A stretch of 49,791 bases of DNA from Rubripirellula sp. (GTDB lineage: Bacteria > Planctomycetota > Planctomycetia > Pirellulales > Pirellulaceae), in contig JAAXJB010000111.1 in NCBI GenBank assembly GCA_012270065.1, positions 1 to 49,791 on the forward strand. The letters run 5' to 3'. This document shows positions 36,601-45,358 of the stretch, in pieces. Under the pieces are notes generated by a model. The model searched no databases and was not told where the DNA came from. It worked only from the letters and a program-made list of their open reading frames with translations. The position numbers were made by a program, and so were the translations under genes. The first letter of the stretch is position 1. The number at the start of each line of letters is the position of its first letter.

Positions 36601-39600
36601 TCAATCTGACCAAAAGCATTGATGTTGATCGACCAGTTGTCGGCCAGCAGATCCGCTATTCCGTTGTGGTCAGCAATGCTGGTCCCGATGATGCGACGAA
36701 TCTGGTGATCAAGGACGACCTGCCAAATGGCCTCAACTTTGCGGGATCGGAATCAATCACGGGAAGTTACAACGTGGCAACGGGTGAATGGTCTGTGGGG
36801 AGTCTTGCCAGCGGGGCCCAGGCAACCCTGACCATCGATGCGGTTGTTGATACTGTGCAGTCGACCACAAACATCGCCCAGGTCTGGGCGGTTGATCAGT
36901 ATGATTCTGACAGCTCGCCCGGAAATTCGGTTCCGTCCGAAGACGATTACGCCTCGGCAAGTTTTGAACTCGCCCAGGCTGACCTGTCGGTCACGAAGGC
37001 GGTCGATAACCCCACACCCAACGTTGGTGACGATGTGCATTTCACTGTCACGGTGACCAATGCAGGAGTTGATCCAGCGACCGGTGTTACACTGCTTGAC
37101 GCCCTGCCTGACGGGCTTGCGTATGTTCGTTCCGGTGCTGGGGTGGGAGCGTACGACTCAGGAACCGGGATCTGGGATGTTGGTGATCTGGCGGTGCAGC
37201 AGACCGCGACGTTGACGATCACTGCAAAGTCGACAAATGACACTCCATTGATGAACGTGGTGGAGGTTCAGACGTTGGACCAGCAGGATCCGGATTCAAC
37301 ACCGGGAAACGGTTCGGCAAGCGAAGACGATCAGGCTTCTGTGAGTGTCGTTGGGCAGCAGATTGATCTGTCGATTACCAAAAGCGTCGACAATCAACGA
37401 CCCAACGTTGGCGACCTGGTGCAATTCACGATTGAGCTCACCAATTCGCGGGTTACCGAAGCGACGGGTGTCACGGTCAAGGACGTTCTGCCGCCCGGCC
37501 TGACCTACCAAAGTTCGATTGCAACCCGAGGTGCTTACAATGCGACCAGTGGCGTCTGGAATGTTGGCAGGGTGGCAAATGGCGAGGTTGTTACAGCCAA
37601 CATCACTGCCGAAGTCACGGCGACGGGTAACTTGGTGAATGTCGCTGAAGTACTCACCGCGAACCAGCCAGACATCAACTCCACGCCGAACAATGATGAC
37701 CCGAATGAAGATGATCAGGCATCGGCATCTGTCACCCCACAAGTTGCTGATCTGGTCCTCGTCAAAGCGGTCGATAACGAGCGTCCCGATGTCGGGCAGG
37801 TTTCCGTGTTCACGCTCACGGTGACAAACATGGGACCTGACGCGGCGACAGGTGTTGCTGTTACCGACCAACTGCCTCAAGGCTTGGCTTACACTGCATC
37901 GCAGCCGAGTCGGGGCACGTATGACAGCACAACGGGTGTTTGGACGATCGGTCAAATCGACCCTCAGGAAGTTGTAACGCTTGAACTGAGAGCTCTTGTC
38001 GAAAGTATCGGTGTCAAAATCAATTCCGCGGAGATTACAGCTGCAGACCAGGCAGACCCGAATTCCACCCCGGGGAACAATGTCCCGGAAGAAAATGATC
38101 AGGCTTCCGTTTCCATTCAGCCCACCATCATCGATCTTTCACTTGACAAGACAGCCAGTCCTTTCCGTCCCTCGGTCAATGGGCAGCTGGTTTACACATT
38201 GACTGTTTCCAATGCTGGTCCGGACACAGCAACCGGTATCATGATTGAAGATGAATTTCCCGAGGGCGTGACTGTTGCCAGCAGTGATCCGTCGCTCGGC
38301 ACCTTTGCCAATGGAGTCTGGTCGGTGCCGAGTTTATCGCCGCAAGCAAGTGCGACCGTGGACATTGTTGTCGATGTCAACTCACCAGGAACGTGGACCA
38401 ATCGGGCTCAGGTGATCGCTGCGGATCAATTCGATTTCGACAGCACACCGGGCAATGATGATGGAATTGATGCCAATGGAAATGATGAAGATGATCAGGC
38501 ATCGGTGACAAACACGACGGCCAGTTCAGACCTGTCCGTAACCAAGTCCGTCAGCGATGATCACCCCGGTCTTGATACCGAGGTCGTTTACACGGTCGTC
38601 TTGAACAATGGAGGGCCTGACGAGGCTCTGGATGTTCAGGTTCTCGATCAGATTCCAATGGGTTTGACTCTCGTTTCTGCGGATGCAACGGCGGGAACTT
38701 ACAACGCATCAGGCAATGGTATCTGGCAAGTTCCCAGTATCCGTGAAGGCGGGCAGGAAACACTTGAACTGACTGTGCTGGTGAGCGAGTTGGGTGAAAA
38801 GGTCAACACGGCTGAGGTGATTGCCTCCAGTCAGTACGACCCCGACAGTACGCCCGGCAACAACGATCCGGCGGAGGATGATCAGGACAGTGTCAGCCTC
38901 ACTCCACAGTTGGTCGATCTGGCTCTGACGAAAGTAGTCGATGACCCCACACCAAATGTGGGGGATATTGTGACTTTTGAGCTTGCCCTTACCAATCAGG
39001 GGCCCTCGACCGCAACGGGTGTGGTGGTGCGTGACCAATTGCCCGAGGGACTGGTTGCCGCCGAAATCGTGGCCAGCCACGGTGTTTATGATTCCGTTCT
39101 GGGATTGTGGCAGGTCGGTGAAATTCCGGTTGGTACACGTCCGACTCTGGAAATCGATGCTCGTGTTGAAGTTCCTGATCCTCTGGTCAATCAGGCAGAA
39201 GTCATTCTGTGCGATCAACCCGATCTTGATTCGACTCCTGATAACGATGTGGAGTCGGAAGATGATTACGCCTCGGTTGAGGTGACACCACAGATTGCCG
39301 ATCTGCGAATGTCAATTGATGCAAGTGACATGACGCCAAACCAGAACGAAGAGATGTTTTACACGCTGATTGTGTTCAACGATGGACCTTCTGCTGCATC
39401 GAATGTTCTTGTCCGATCATTCCTGCCGGATGGACTCAACTTTGTTCGGGTTGCCAACGGGACGGGGGAGTATGACCTTTTCAATGGTTTATGGACGATC
39501 CCCGAAATTGGAGCCGGTTCCGCTGCTTCAATGCAGTTGGTCGCAACCGTTGACTCCAAGGCGCCAATCACGAGTACTGCCGAGATCATTGCTTCGGATC

Positions 39601-40190
39601 AATATGATCCGAACAGCACTCCGGATAATGGAGTGACCACTGAGAATGACTACAGTCTCGTTACTGTGACCCCCAAACTGATTGATCTATCAGTGACTGC
39701 CAGCGCCGCGAATCCGCGTCCAGCTCTCGGCGAAACTGCTGAAATGCGTTTCACCATTGCCAACCAGGGACCGGAAACTGCAACCGGTGTGTCGGCTGCC
39801 ATCGCCTTGCCACCTGAACTCGAGTTGATACGGGCTGTACCCCAACGCGGAACATATGGTTTGCCTGGTTTCGAGGAAACCTGGGTCGTTGGCGAACTTG
39901 CTCCAGGAGAGAGTGTTGATATCCTGATTCAGGCTCGAACGCTCAAACGCGGCAAGATATTCGTTGACATGGAGGTCATTGCCCATGATCAAGCTGATGT
40001 TGATAGCGACCCGGACAACCATCTGGATTCCGAGGACGATCAGACCCAGCTTGAAATCGCAGTCCCTCTGTTCTCAAAGAGGATGTTCCTGTCCAAGGGT
40101 AATCAGGAGACCACTGCAGAGTCGACGTCGCCTCAGTCAACCGGTCCCGCTTCTGCGTCGATTTTCAGTCGGCTGCTTGGAGGAGGCTGA
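33624..40190 (+). CDS. Giant surface protein with 14 DUF11 repeats
   Basis: A 2188-residue secreted protein. ATG 33624 has an AGGA Shine-Dalgarno nearby; the frame is open upstream to 33525. The basic start and RPRRQLFLEALENRRLLVAT match the LEPR-type N-terminal export motif of large planctomycete surface proteins. A Cna-B/SdrD-like beta module (about 37-100) and a further beta region follow. From residue 350 there are 14 DUF11-type Ig-like repeats, starting A-D-L or I-D-L and including the core N-x-G-P-x-x-A-T. Each repeat ends with an acidic D-Q-x-D-x-x-S-T-P-G-N...E-D-D-Q motif that may bind Ca2+ (inference). The C-terminus is short and disordered with no anchor seen. Probably an adhesin or cell-surface scaffold. 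Confidence 0.9.
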   Translation: MRRKRRRDAMMRPRRQLFLEALENRRLLVATDLASVSGLVFDDFSGNGYDAGEEVASAALSLYRDNGDGVFQQSSDELVSSTTTGVDGRYAFNRLTAGEYFVFQGSQSVSGSNLSQMVSPLITFSADAVAGTIVTAIDTFNQTTQQVTDTTNDGVPVTASVSAPEVIGGERDLFVNLTSSTGSIQLSVNDTTLGLPGLLVFGSSGQGDGQRRVSWDGFDNDATVIDDRGLNSIDVTNGGSALGLQLQVGADLAGSQAVVRLYSDDGVFGSATRYSTATLAIPQTGGNVSQKEFLAFSSFTATSGSGADLTKVGAIELEITGTANIDGQADIVGTVGQTTTTQNFANFSQADLGLSMAIDNATPNIDEIVKFTLTLTNNGPDAATNVSVTDQLPDGLSFVAATPSQGSYDSSTGVWAVGSVNAGSAASLELSGRVQSAGSRVNFAEVTASDQFDPNSTPGNGQQTGENDQASVSFQTESIDLSLVKTADPTLVIVGNNVTYTLVVSNAGPNTATGVEIRDELPSGVAFSNATETQGNYDAGTSLWTVGAISPGSSQTLTLVGTVEVPGPKTNTAEVVAADQVDIDSTPNNNAGGEDDQSSVTIQAPEADLALTMAVDNNSPSVGDTIAFTLNLSNAGQDAATGVVVRDLLPAGLEYVSSNATSGQYTSASGIWDVGGLSAGGNVSLTINARATSANQLTNTAEVFASDQWDPNSTPNNNVPGENDQASQVIGATQIDLSVGKTVDNPTPNLNDTITFTVLVSNAGPSDATGVEVQDVLPAGLSFVTATSDSGTYVSSTGQWILDTIPNQGSAQLQIQARVDDIAPATNTAQVMKADQQDADSSPGNGIASEDDQASITVTPQQADLQLSKTVDNVQANVGENVTFTIVVSNSGPDAATNVEVMDELPAGITYRSGIVPQGNYNAGSGVWNVGTIAAGSQVALTIVGSVDNPGAKTNLAQVSSVDQFDPDSIPGNSVGSEDDQQSVTITPPIIDLNLTKSIDVDRPVVGQQIRYSVVVSNAGPDDATNLVIKDDLPNGLNFAGSESITGSYNVATGEWSVGSLASGAQATLTIDAVVDTVQSTTNIAQVWAVDQYDSDSSPGNSVPSEDDYASASFELAQADLSVTKAVDNPTPNVGDDVHFTVTVTNAGVDPATGVTLLDALPDGLAYVRSGAGVGAYDSGTGIWDVGDLAVQQTATLTITAKSTNDTPLMNVVEVQTLDQQDPDSTPGNGSASEDDQASVSVVGQQIDLSITKSVDNQRPNVGDLVQFTIELTNSRVTEATGVTVKDVLPPGLTYQSSIATRGAYNATSGVWNVGRVANGEVVTANITAEVTATGNLVNVAEVLTANQPDINSTPNNDDPNEDDQASASVTPQVADLVLVKAVDNERPDVGQVSVFTLTVTNMGPDAATGVAVTDQLPQGLAYTASQPSRGTYDSTTGVWTIGQIDPQEVVTLELRALVESIGVKINSAEITAADQADPNSTPGNNVPEENDQASVSIQPTIIDLSLDKTASPFRPSVNGQLVYTLTVSNAGPDTATGIMIEDEFPEGVTVASSDPSLGTFANGVWSVPSLSPQASATVDIVVDVNSPGTWTNRAQVIAADQFDFDSTPGNDDGIDANGNDEDDQASVTNTTASSDLSVTKSVSDDHPGLDTEVVYTVVLNNGGPDEALDVQVLDQIPMGLTLVSADATAGTYNASGNGIWQVPSIREGGQETLELTVLVSELGEKVNTAEVIASSQYDPDSTPGNNDPAEDDQDSVSLTPQLVDLALTKVVDDPTPNVGDIVTFELALTNQGPSTATGVVVRDQLPEGLVAAEIVASHGVYDSVLGLWQVGEIPVGTRPTLEIDARVEVPDPLVNQAEVILCDQPDLDSTPDNDVESEDDYASVEVTPQIADLRMSIDASDMTPNQNEEMFYTLIVFNDGPSAASNVLVRSFLPDGLNFVRVANGTGEYDLFNGLWTIPEIGAGSAASMQLVATVDSKAPITSTAEIIASDQYDPNSTPDNGVTTENDYSLVTVTPKLIDLSVTASAANPRPALGETAEMRFTIANQGPETATGVSAAIALPPELELIRAVPQRGTYGLPGFEETWVVGELAPGESVDILIQARTLKRGKIFVDMEVIAHDQADVDSDPDNHLDSEDDQTQLEIAVPLFSKRMFLSKGNQETTAESTSPQSTGPASASIFSRLLGGG
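34671..40065. repeat. 14-copy DUF11 coding repeat, 384-bp period
   Basis: Repeat starts by reading: 34671, 35058, 35442, 35826, 36210, 36594, 36978, 37362, 37746, 38130, 38526, 38913, 39297, 39681. Ten of the thirteen intervals are exactly 384 bp (128 codons); the others are 387, 396 and 387. The opening residues alternate strictly A-D-L / I-D-L for the first ten repeats, then Ser, Val, Ala, Ile. The DNA has diverged much more than the spacing. Confidence 0.9.
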
Positions 40191-40317
40191 GCTGCCAGTT
40201 CCGGGTTGTTGGGGCGATGACAATCGCTGTTGCCACACTGTGTGGCATGAGAACTGATGGGCCAGAATCCTCGGCCTCAACACGCTCGCACTGCCTGTCA
40301 GGTGGAGGTTTGTCCGG

Positions 40318-41802
40318 CTACTTGGCTGAACCCAGCAATTCTTTGATTTTGTCGTGGATTTCTTTTGCCGTCTCCGGGCTGGCACCTGTTTTCACAAGCT
40401 GCACTGTCCCGTCGCGATCGATCAATACGGCATGAGGGATTCCCTTCACGCCATAATTGCTGCCCATGTCACTGTTCTTGGGTGAAACCATCACGGGGTG
40501 CTCAAGTTGATGGTGTTGAAGAAAACTCGCGATCGCTTCCCGCTCCAGTTGGGGACTTATGGTTTCGCTGGACCGAGATGCGCGTTTCTGTTCCTCGTCC
40601 CATTCGAAATTGTAATACTGCGTGACACCGACAATTTCAAAACCCTGGTCGCCGAATTCCTCACGCCATTCACGCAAGTGGGGAAAGGTTGCAATGCACG
40701 GACCGCACCACATGGCCCAGAAATCCAATAGTACAACTTGGCCCTCGAAGGTCTTGCGGGTCACGCCAACGGTGTTAGCCCATCCATCGATGTCCCAATC
40801 CGGAGCGGCTTGTCCGACCAGAGTTGCGACAGGTTTTGCTGCCTGCATCTGTTCGCGATGAACCTCGATGCGTCTCAGGATCGCGTTGACCGAGCGGTTG
40901 GTGATGGCAGGAAGACTGAGTTTTGCAAACGCATTGTCAATCCGTTTCTCATTCGCCTCGGGATCATCCTGGCCCCACTGAGTGATCATCAGGTACTGTG
41001 TTTCCGCATAATCATTCTGCAAACGCATTGATTTCGGAAAACGCTCGAAACCCTGCTCGCACGCGGCCTCCAGTTTTTTGATGTACTCGTCACGCCATTG
41101 GTCGTTATTGCGGTTGGGGCTGGTCAGATTTTTCAACAGGGAAACATGTGCGTGCATGGTTGATTCATCGCTGGATTTTGCATTGCACGCTTCCTCGATT
41201 CTCTGCACGTGCTGTTTGACTGCATTTACTGCCTCGTCATTTTGTTTGTCATCGATCAATGCATGTGCCTTGAGCACTACCAGTTGTGAAACAGGTGCCC
41301 AGGCTTTGGGTGTTTGTTTGGGGAGATTGCGAAAGGCTTCCAGGCATCTTTCGACCGCTGTGTTTACATCAGCGGTGCGATTTGCGATCTCACCAAGTTC
41401 ACTGATGCTTCGGATGGTCATTCCCAGGCCGTATTGCTGATCGGTGCGTTCCAGACTTGCGATCTGGAAGTCGAGCAGTTTCTGGTACTGAGTCATGGCA
41501 TCGGCGTAACGCTGGTCGTCTGCCAATTTCGATGCCAGACTGTGACGCAGGACCTGGACATCTGATGAATCAGGTTGCTTCTCCGTTTGTGCCTCGAGGT
41601 AAGTGATTGCCTGATCGAGATCGTTGGCCATCTTTTCACGCAATTCCGAATGCATTCTGCGAAATTCATCGAGCGACACATCCTGGGCTCGGGATGTGAG
41701 CAGAGACGCGAACGACAATCCACCCAACAGGCAGATCGCAGCAATCGTGTTGAAAGCCTGGTTTCGCATGTTCATCTGTATTTGTGTCAGGAGAGAAAAC
41801 AT
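40318..41802 (-). CDS. Exported TlpA-like thioredoxin with helical domain
   Basis: The frame is open to 41904, but ATG 41802 gives a sensible N-terminus with a hydrophobic segment (about 17-34) that may be a signal or anchor. Residues about 42-310 are helical and charged with TPR-like features. A TlpA/AhpC-like thioredoxin domain follows: FWAMWCGPC with the redox pair C366 and C369, and KGIPHAVLID with the cis-Pro. Both cysteines are present, in contrast to the TGA-bearing thioredoxin-like gene at 25884. Likely periplasmic thiol-disulfide reductase. Divergent from the esterase fusion, with a perfect palindrome between them. Confidence 0.87.
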   Translation of the reverse strand: MFSLLTQIQMNMRNQAFNTIAAICLLGGLSFASLLTSRAQDVSLDEFRRMHSELREKMANDLDQAITYLEAQTEKQPDSSDVQVLRHSLASKLADDQRYADAMTQYQKLLDFQIASLERTDQQYGLGMTIRSISELGEIANRTADVNTAVERCLEAFRNLPKQTPKAWAPVSQLVVLKAHALIDDKQNDEAVNAVKQHVQRIEEACNAKSSDESTMHAHVSLLKNLTSPNRNNDQWRDEYIKKLEAACEQGFERFPKSMRLQNDYAETQYLMITQWGQDDPEANEKRIDNAFAKLSLPAITNRSVNAILRRIEVHREQMQAAKPVATLVGQAAPDWDIDGWANTVGVTRKTFEGQVVLLDFWAMWCGPCIATFPHLREWREEFGDQGFEIVGVTQYYNFEWDEEQKRASRSSETISPQLEREAIASFLQHHQLEHPVMVSPKNSDMGSNYGVKGIPHAVLIDRDGTVQLVKTGASPETAKEIHDKIKELLGSAK

Positions 41803-42249
41803 GACGGGTTCTCTTGTTGGGTGATTGAAACTGCCGCAGGCAGCATGGTGGGTTTCAAAGTCGAGATCGCATGGATAAGCCCTGTTCAAATGACGCCGCT
41901 TCATTCATGAACCGCTAAGTTGCCTTTATCGGGGGGGGCTACGTCCTTCTCGTTATGATCATAACGAAGATGTTCTGATTTTGCAGGTGAAGGTTTTTCT
42001 GTGGTCATTTGCCTGATTCGGATATTTGGGAGGGGAGGGGTACATTCAAAATCAGCATTCTCTGTTTGCCAAAATGGTTCGCGTTCGGTTTCGACGGAGC
42101 GATTCCAGGTTAGTCAGTGCAAAATGCAGTAGTCTTCGCGAGCCTCGTGCCAGATTGGTATAAGATCGTGTGCGTGCCGTACGTTGGATCTGCAGGTGGC
42201 AGGTTGATGGACGGCGACAACGACTCTTTGAATCCTGCTGAGATTTGCC
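41803..42249. other. Divergent promoter region with palindrome
   Basis: About 450 bases between the TlpA-like gene (-) and the esterase fusion (+). No credible gene. The main feature is the 18-bp palindrome at 41950-41967, listed separately. A run of eight G lies just before it. Confidence 0.5.
41950..41967. promoter_or_regulatory. Perfect 18-bp palindrome, candidate operator
   Basis: TCGTTATGATCATAACGA is its own reverse complement across all 18 bases. Its size and symmetry suit a dimeric regulator such as a LacI, GntR or similar helix-turn-helix protein. It lies in the divergent gap between the TlpA-like gene and the esterase fusion, so it could control either. No regulator gene is adjacent. 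Confidence 0.5.
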
Positions 42250-44292
42250 ATGAAATTCTCTTCCGTGATCCTGTTATTGTTCGCGTTGGTGCTTGCTTTG
42301 AAGCCATCCGGAGTGGTCTCAGGTCAGGGGTGGACCTATCCGCCCGAGTTTGAAGGTGCCCGCGTTGAGACTTACAAAAAAACTCCCCAAACTGATTTGA
42401 AACTGTGGATTTTTGATCCCCCTGAATTGCGGACAGGTGAAAAGCGACCAGCCATCGTATTTTTTTTCGGAGGTGGCTGGAGAGGCGGGAGTCCTGCCCA
42501 GTTTGAGCATCAGTGCCGTGATCTTGCAGCGGTTGGGATGGTTGCCATCACCGCAGATTATCGTGTCTTGAATCGACACAAGACGCTGGCAGACAGTTGT
42601 GTTGCTGATGCGAGGTCGGCGATTCGTTGGGTGCGTGCTAATGCTGAGCGTTTGCATGTAGACCCGAACCGCATTGTGGCGGCTGGTGGATCGGCTGGGG
42701 GGCACATTGCCGCCTGCACTGGCATCCTGCAGAGCCTTGATGATCCCGCTGATGATGTCGGAGTAAGCTGCTCTCCGAATTTACTGGCATTGTTCAATCC
42801 AGCCCTGATCCTGGCGCCGATGGAAGACCTGCCTGCAGATGAGAAGGCAGCGGCCAATCTGGCAGAACGTCTGGGTGTGCCCGCCAGAAGTATTTCTCCC
42901 ATTCATCAGTTGCGCGAGAATCTTCCGCCCACCATCATCTTCCATGGAGAAGACGACCCGACCGTGCCGTTTGCGACCGTCAAGAAATTCACCCAGGCAA
43001 GCACGGCCCTTGGCAACCAGTGCAAACTCGTCGCCTATCCGAAAATGAAGCATGGGTTTTTCAATTACGGCCGCAATGGAAAGCCGGGTCAGTATTACAC
43101 GGCCACCATGAGTGAATTGAAAACGTTTCTTGGTGAGCATCGCTACATTGCCGCTGCGAAACGAGACAGGCATACCTCAGCCAATGTTCATTTGCGCGGA
43201 CACTTTGATAACTCCTGGGATCAATTCACAAACAAGAAGAAAGGCGTGGTCGCGTTCATCGGGGGATCGATCACTGAGATGAATGGTTATCGGGTGATGG
43301 TCTCGCAGGATTTGCAAAAACGATTCCCGGATACAGAATTCAAATTCATCAATGCAGGGATCAGCTCAACCTGTTCAACCACTGGCGCACATCGTTTGGC
43401 TCGAGACGTCCTTGCTGCCAGGCCAGATCTGCTTTTCGTTGAATTTGCGGTGAATGATGATCAGGATGCAGCTCACGCAGATCGCGAATGCCGCCGGGGG
43501 ATGGAAGGCATTCTACGTCAGGCACGTGAGACTGATCCGACTTTGGATGTGGTCGTCACCCATTTCGTGAACCCACCAATGCTCGATTTATTATCGAATG
43601 GAAAAACTCCGGTGAGCAGCAATGCTCATGAGGCTGTCGCGGATCACTACGATGTATCTACGATTGACCTCGCGAAGGAAGTTGCTGAGCGGATCGATGC
43701 AAAAAAACTGACATGGAAAGAATACGGAGGAACGCATCCGGCACCCGCAGGAAATCGTGTCGCTGCCGATATGATCAGAGAACTTCTTGATGCTGGTTGG
43801 GCTGAGTGTGAATCCCAATCATCAAAGGTGCCTGGCAAGCACCCTTTGCCTGAATCACTTGATCAGGGTAATTACGCCCGGGGAAAACTGATCGCGGTAT
43901 CAAACGCCGATTTCGACAAGAGCTGGGTGTTGGGGGTGCCGGCCTGGGATGCGCTTCCCGGTGGAAAACGTCAACGCTTCAAACAGCTCGATCTGTTGTG
44001 TGCGGAAGCGGCGGGGGCGGAGTTGAAGTTCGAATTCCAGGGGCAGGCTTTTGGTCTGTATGTTCTTGCCGGACCGGATGCGGGGCGTGTCGAGTATTCG
44101 GTTGATGGATCAGAATTCAAGACTGCGGAACTTTATCATCGGCACAGCAGTGGATTGCATTACCCCCGTACGGTCATGCTGGCAACCGATCTTGAACAAG
44201 GACAGCATCAAGTGACGTTGAAAGTGTCGGAAGATCGGCATGCGAAGAGCAAGGGAAACGCAGTTCGAATTCTTGAGTTTGTGACAAATTGA
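42250..44292 (+). CDS. Esterase: alpha/beta-hydrolase fused to SGNH hydrolase
   Basis: A 680-residue secreted protein with two catalytic domains. After a signal peptide (hydrophobic to about 24) comes an alpha/beta hydrolase: oxyanion FFFGGGWRGG (71-80), nucleophile GGSAGG with S148, acid near GEDDPTVP (D236) and KHGFF with H268. A second domain of SGNH/GDSL type follows from about 330: GGSIT (S340), NAG (G370), VNDD (N402) and GGTHPAPAG (H496). The last 150 residues look like a beta-sandwich of the kind appended to SGNH esterases. Both sets of catalytic residues are present. The pairing suggests removal of two different acyl groups, for example acetyl and methyl/feruloyl, from polysaccharide. 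Length fits a true fusion. Confidence 0.88.
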   Translation: MKFSSVILLLFALVLALKPSGVVSGQGWTYPPEFEGARVETYKKTPQTDLKLWIFDPPELRTGEKRPAIVFFFGGGWRGGSPAQFEHQCRDLAAVGMVAITADYRVLNRHKTLADSCVADARSAIRWVRANAERLHVDPNRIVAAGGSAGGHIAACTGILQSLDDPADDVGVSCSPNLLALFNPALILAPMEDLPADEKAAANLAERLGVPARSISPIHQLRENLPPTIIFHGEDDPTVPFATVKKFTQASTALGNQCKLVAYPKMKHGFFNYGRNGKPGQYYTATMSELKTFLGEHRYIAAAKRDRHTSANVHLRGHFDNSWDQFTNKKKGVVAFIGGSITEMNGYRVMVSQDLQKRFPDTEFKFINAGISSTCSTTGAHRLARDVLAARPDLLFVEFAVNDDQDAAHADRECRRGMEGILRQARETDPTLDVVVTHFVNPPMLDLLSNGKTPVSSNAHEAVADHYDVSTIDLAKEVAERIDAKKLTWKEYGGTHPAPAGNRVAADMIRELLDAGWAECESQSSKVPGKHPLPESLDQGNYARGKLIAVSNADFDKSWVLGVPAWDALPGGKRQRFKQLDLLCAEAAGAELKFEFQGQAFGLYVLAGPDAGRVEYSVDGSEFKTAELYHRHSSGLHYPRTVMLATDLEQGQHQVTLKVSEDRHAKSKGNAVRILEFVTN

Positions 44293-44306
44293 AACCTGGC
44301 TTGCCG

Positions 44307-44332
44307 GCACGCAAGTGCGAACTCGAGAGTTC
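44307..44332. terminator. Two small hairpins after the esterase gene
   Basis: GCAC-gcaa-GTGC (a GNRA-type tetraloop) at 44307-44318, then GAACT-cgag-AGTTC at 44319-44332. They sit 15-40 bases after the stop codon. No T-run follows, so this is only a weak terminator candidate. Confidence 0.3.
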
Positions 44333-44371
44333 CGCCGGACCGTACATGTTATTTGACAAGAGAGTGATCCG

Positions 44372-45079
44372 ATGGAAACGCTACCATTATTGATCTCGCT
44401 CGTGCCAACATTTGTCCTTCTTGGCCTGGTCGGCGTTTTCTGCTTGCGCGATCACATGGGGCCGGTAATCGGCGTTGGCGTTGCAGTCGGTGTTGTTGTC
44501 TGTATTCCAGTCTATCTGATGGAGACGGTCATTGAAGATTTTGGGGCAGGATTGCCTGGTTTGTATGAAAGAGCGTTTGTTCAACAGGTTCTCGGTGCTT
44601 CGGTATCCGAGGAATTGGCGATTTTTGCGGGCTTTGTTCTTACCTTCACATTATTTCGGAAGACTCGGGTCAAGAGCGAAAGAGAAGTGGTTGCTGCAGC
44701 GGTTGCAGTTGCGATCGGTTTTACCACAATCGAAAATGTCACGGCGGTGATTGCGTCGCAAACACCCATGTCAACCGCCGTCAGTCGTTTACTTTCAATT
44801 GTCGCTGGACACGCCAGTTTGCAGTTGATGATGGGTTATTTTGCCTCAAAGTTCCTGATGGGTAATGGCAAACGGCTATGGTATGGATGTCTGGTGTTCA
44901 TCGTGCCAATTACGGTCCACGGTTGGGGAGATTTTTCGGAAGCGGTGTTTCAGGCGGTGGATGCTGACAGTCCGCAATCGCAGTGGTTTTTCTCGGCGTG
45001 GATATTTGGGGTCTTTGCTTATATCGCTGGTGCCGCGATTGTTCTATTCAAGCTGAATGATCCAAAAGCCGCTGCATGA
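44372..45079 (+). CDS. PrsW-family intramembrane protease
   Basis: Seven or eight hydrophobic segments in 235 residues. The PrsW motifs are in order: E-E at 80-81 (SVSEELAIF), F-x-x-x-E at 117-121 (FTTIE), a conserved H147 and H-x-x-x-D at 183-187 (HGWGD). PrsW cleaves anti-sigma factors in Bacillus; targets in planctomycetes are unknown. It is the second intramembrane metalloprotease in this window, besides the CPBP protein. Gap of 79 bases from the esterase gene; possibly same transcript. Confidence 0.86.
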   Translation: METLPLLISLVPTFVLLGLVGVFCLRDHMGPVIGVGVAVGVVVCIPVYLMETVIEDFGAGLPGLYERAFVQQVLGASVSEELAIFAGFVLTFTLFRKTRVKSEREVVAAAVAVAIGFTTIENVTAVIASQTPMSTAVSRLLSIVAGHASLQLMMGYFASKFLMGNGKRLWYGCLVFIVPITVHGWGDFSEAVFQAVDADSPQSQWFFSAWIFGVFAYIAGAAIVLFKLNDPKAAA

Positions 45080-45358
45080 CATTGATGGCATCCACTGGGC
45101 ATGCCAGATCACCGTCGCCCGTTCTTGTGTCGATGTTTTTTGCCTGCGTCGACGGATGTGATTGCAGCATGGAGTATACTGTGGGCGATTTCGGGCGGCG
45201 TCATGTCTGGCGTGCCTCCGGTTTTGAGGCCATGACTGGTTTGTTTATGGTTTGTTTCTGTTCGTTCAATCAGTCTGCCTCGGGACGTGCGTTTCCATGT
45301 TTTTATTTTGTTCGGTAACTGTTCCGAGCAGGTCCTTCAGTCGGTGTTGATCTCCATC

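Noticed and set aside
37296-39218. Long minus-strand frames across the DUF11 array.
   Set aside because: They repeat with the array and are mirror frames of the DUF11 coding repeats.
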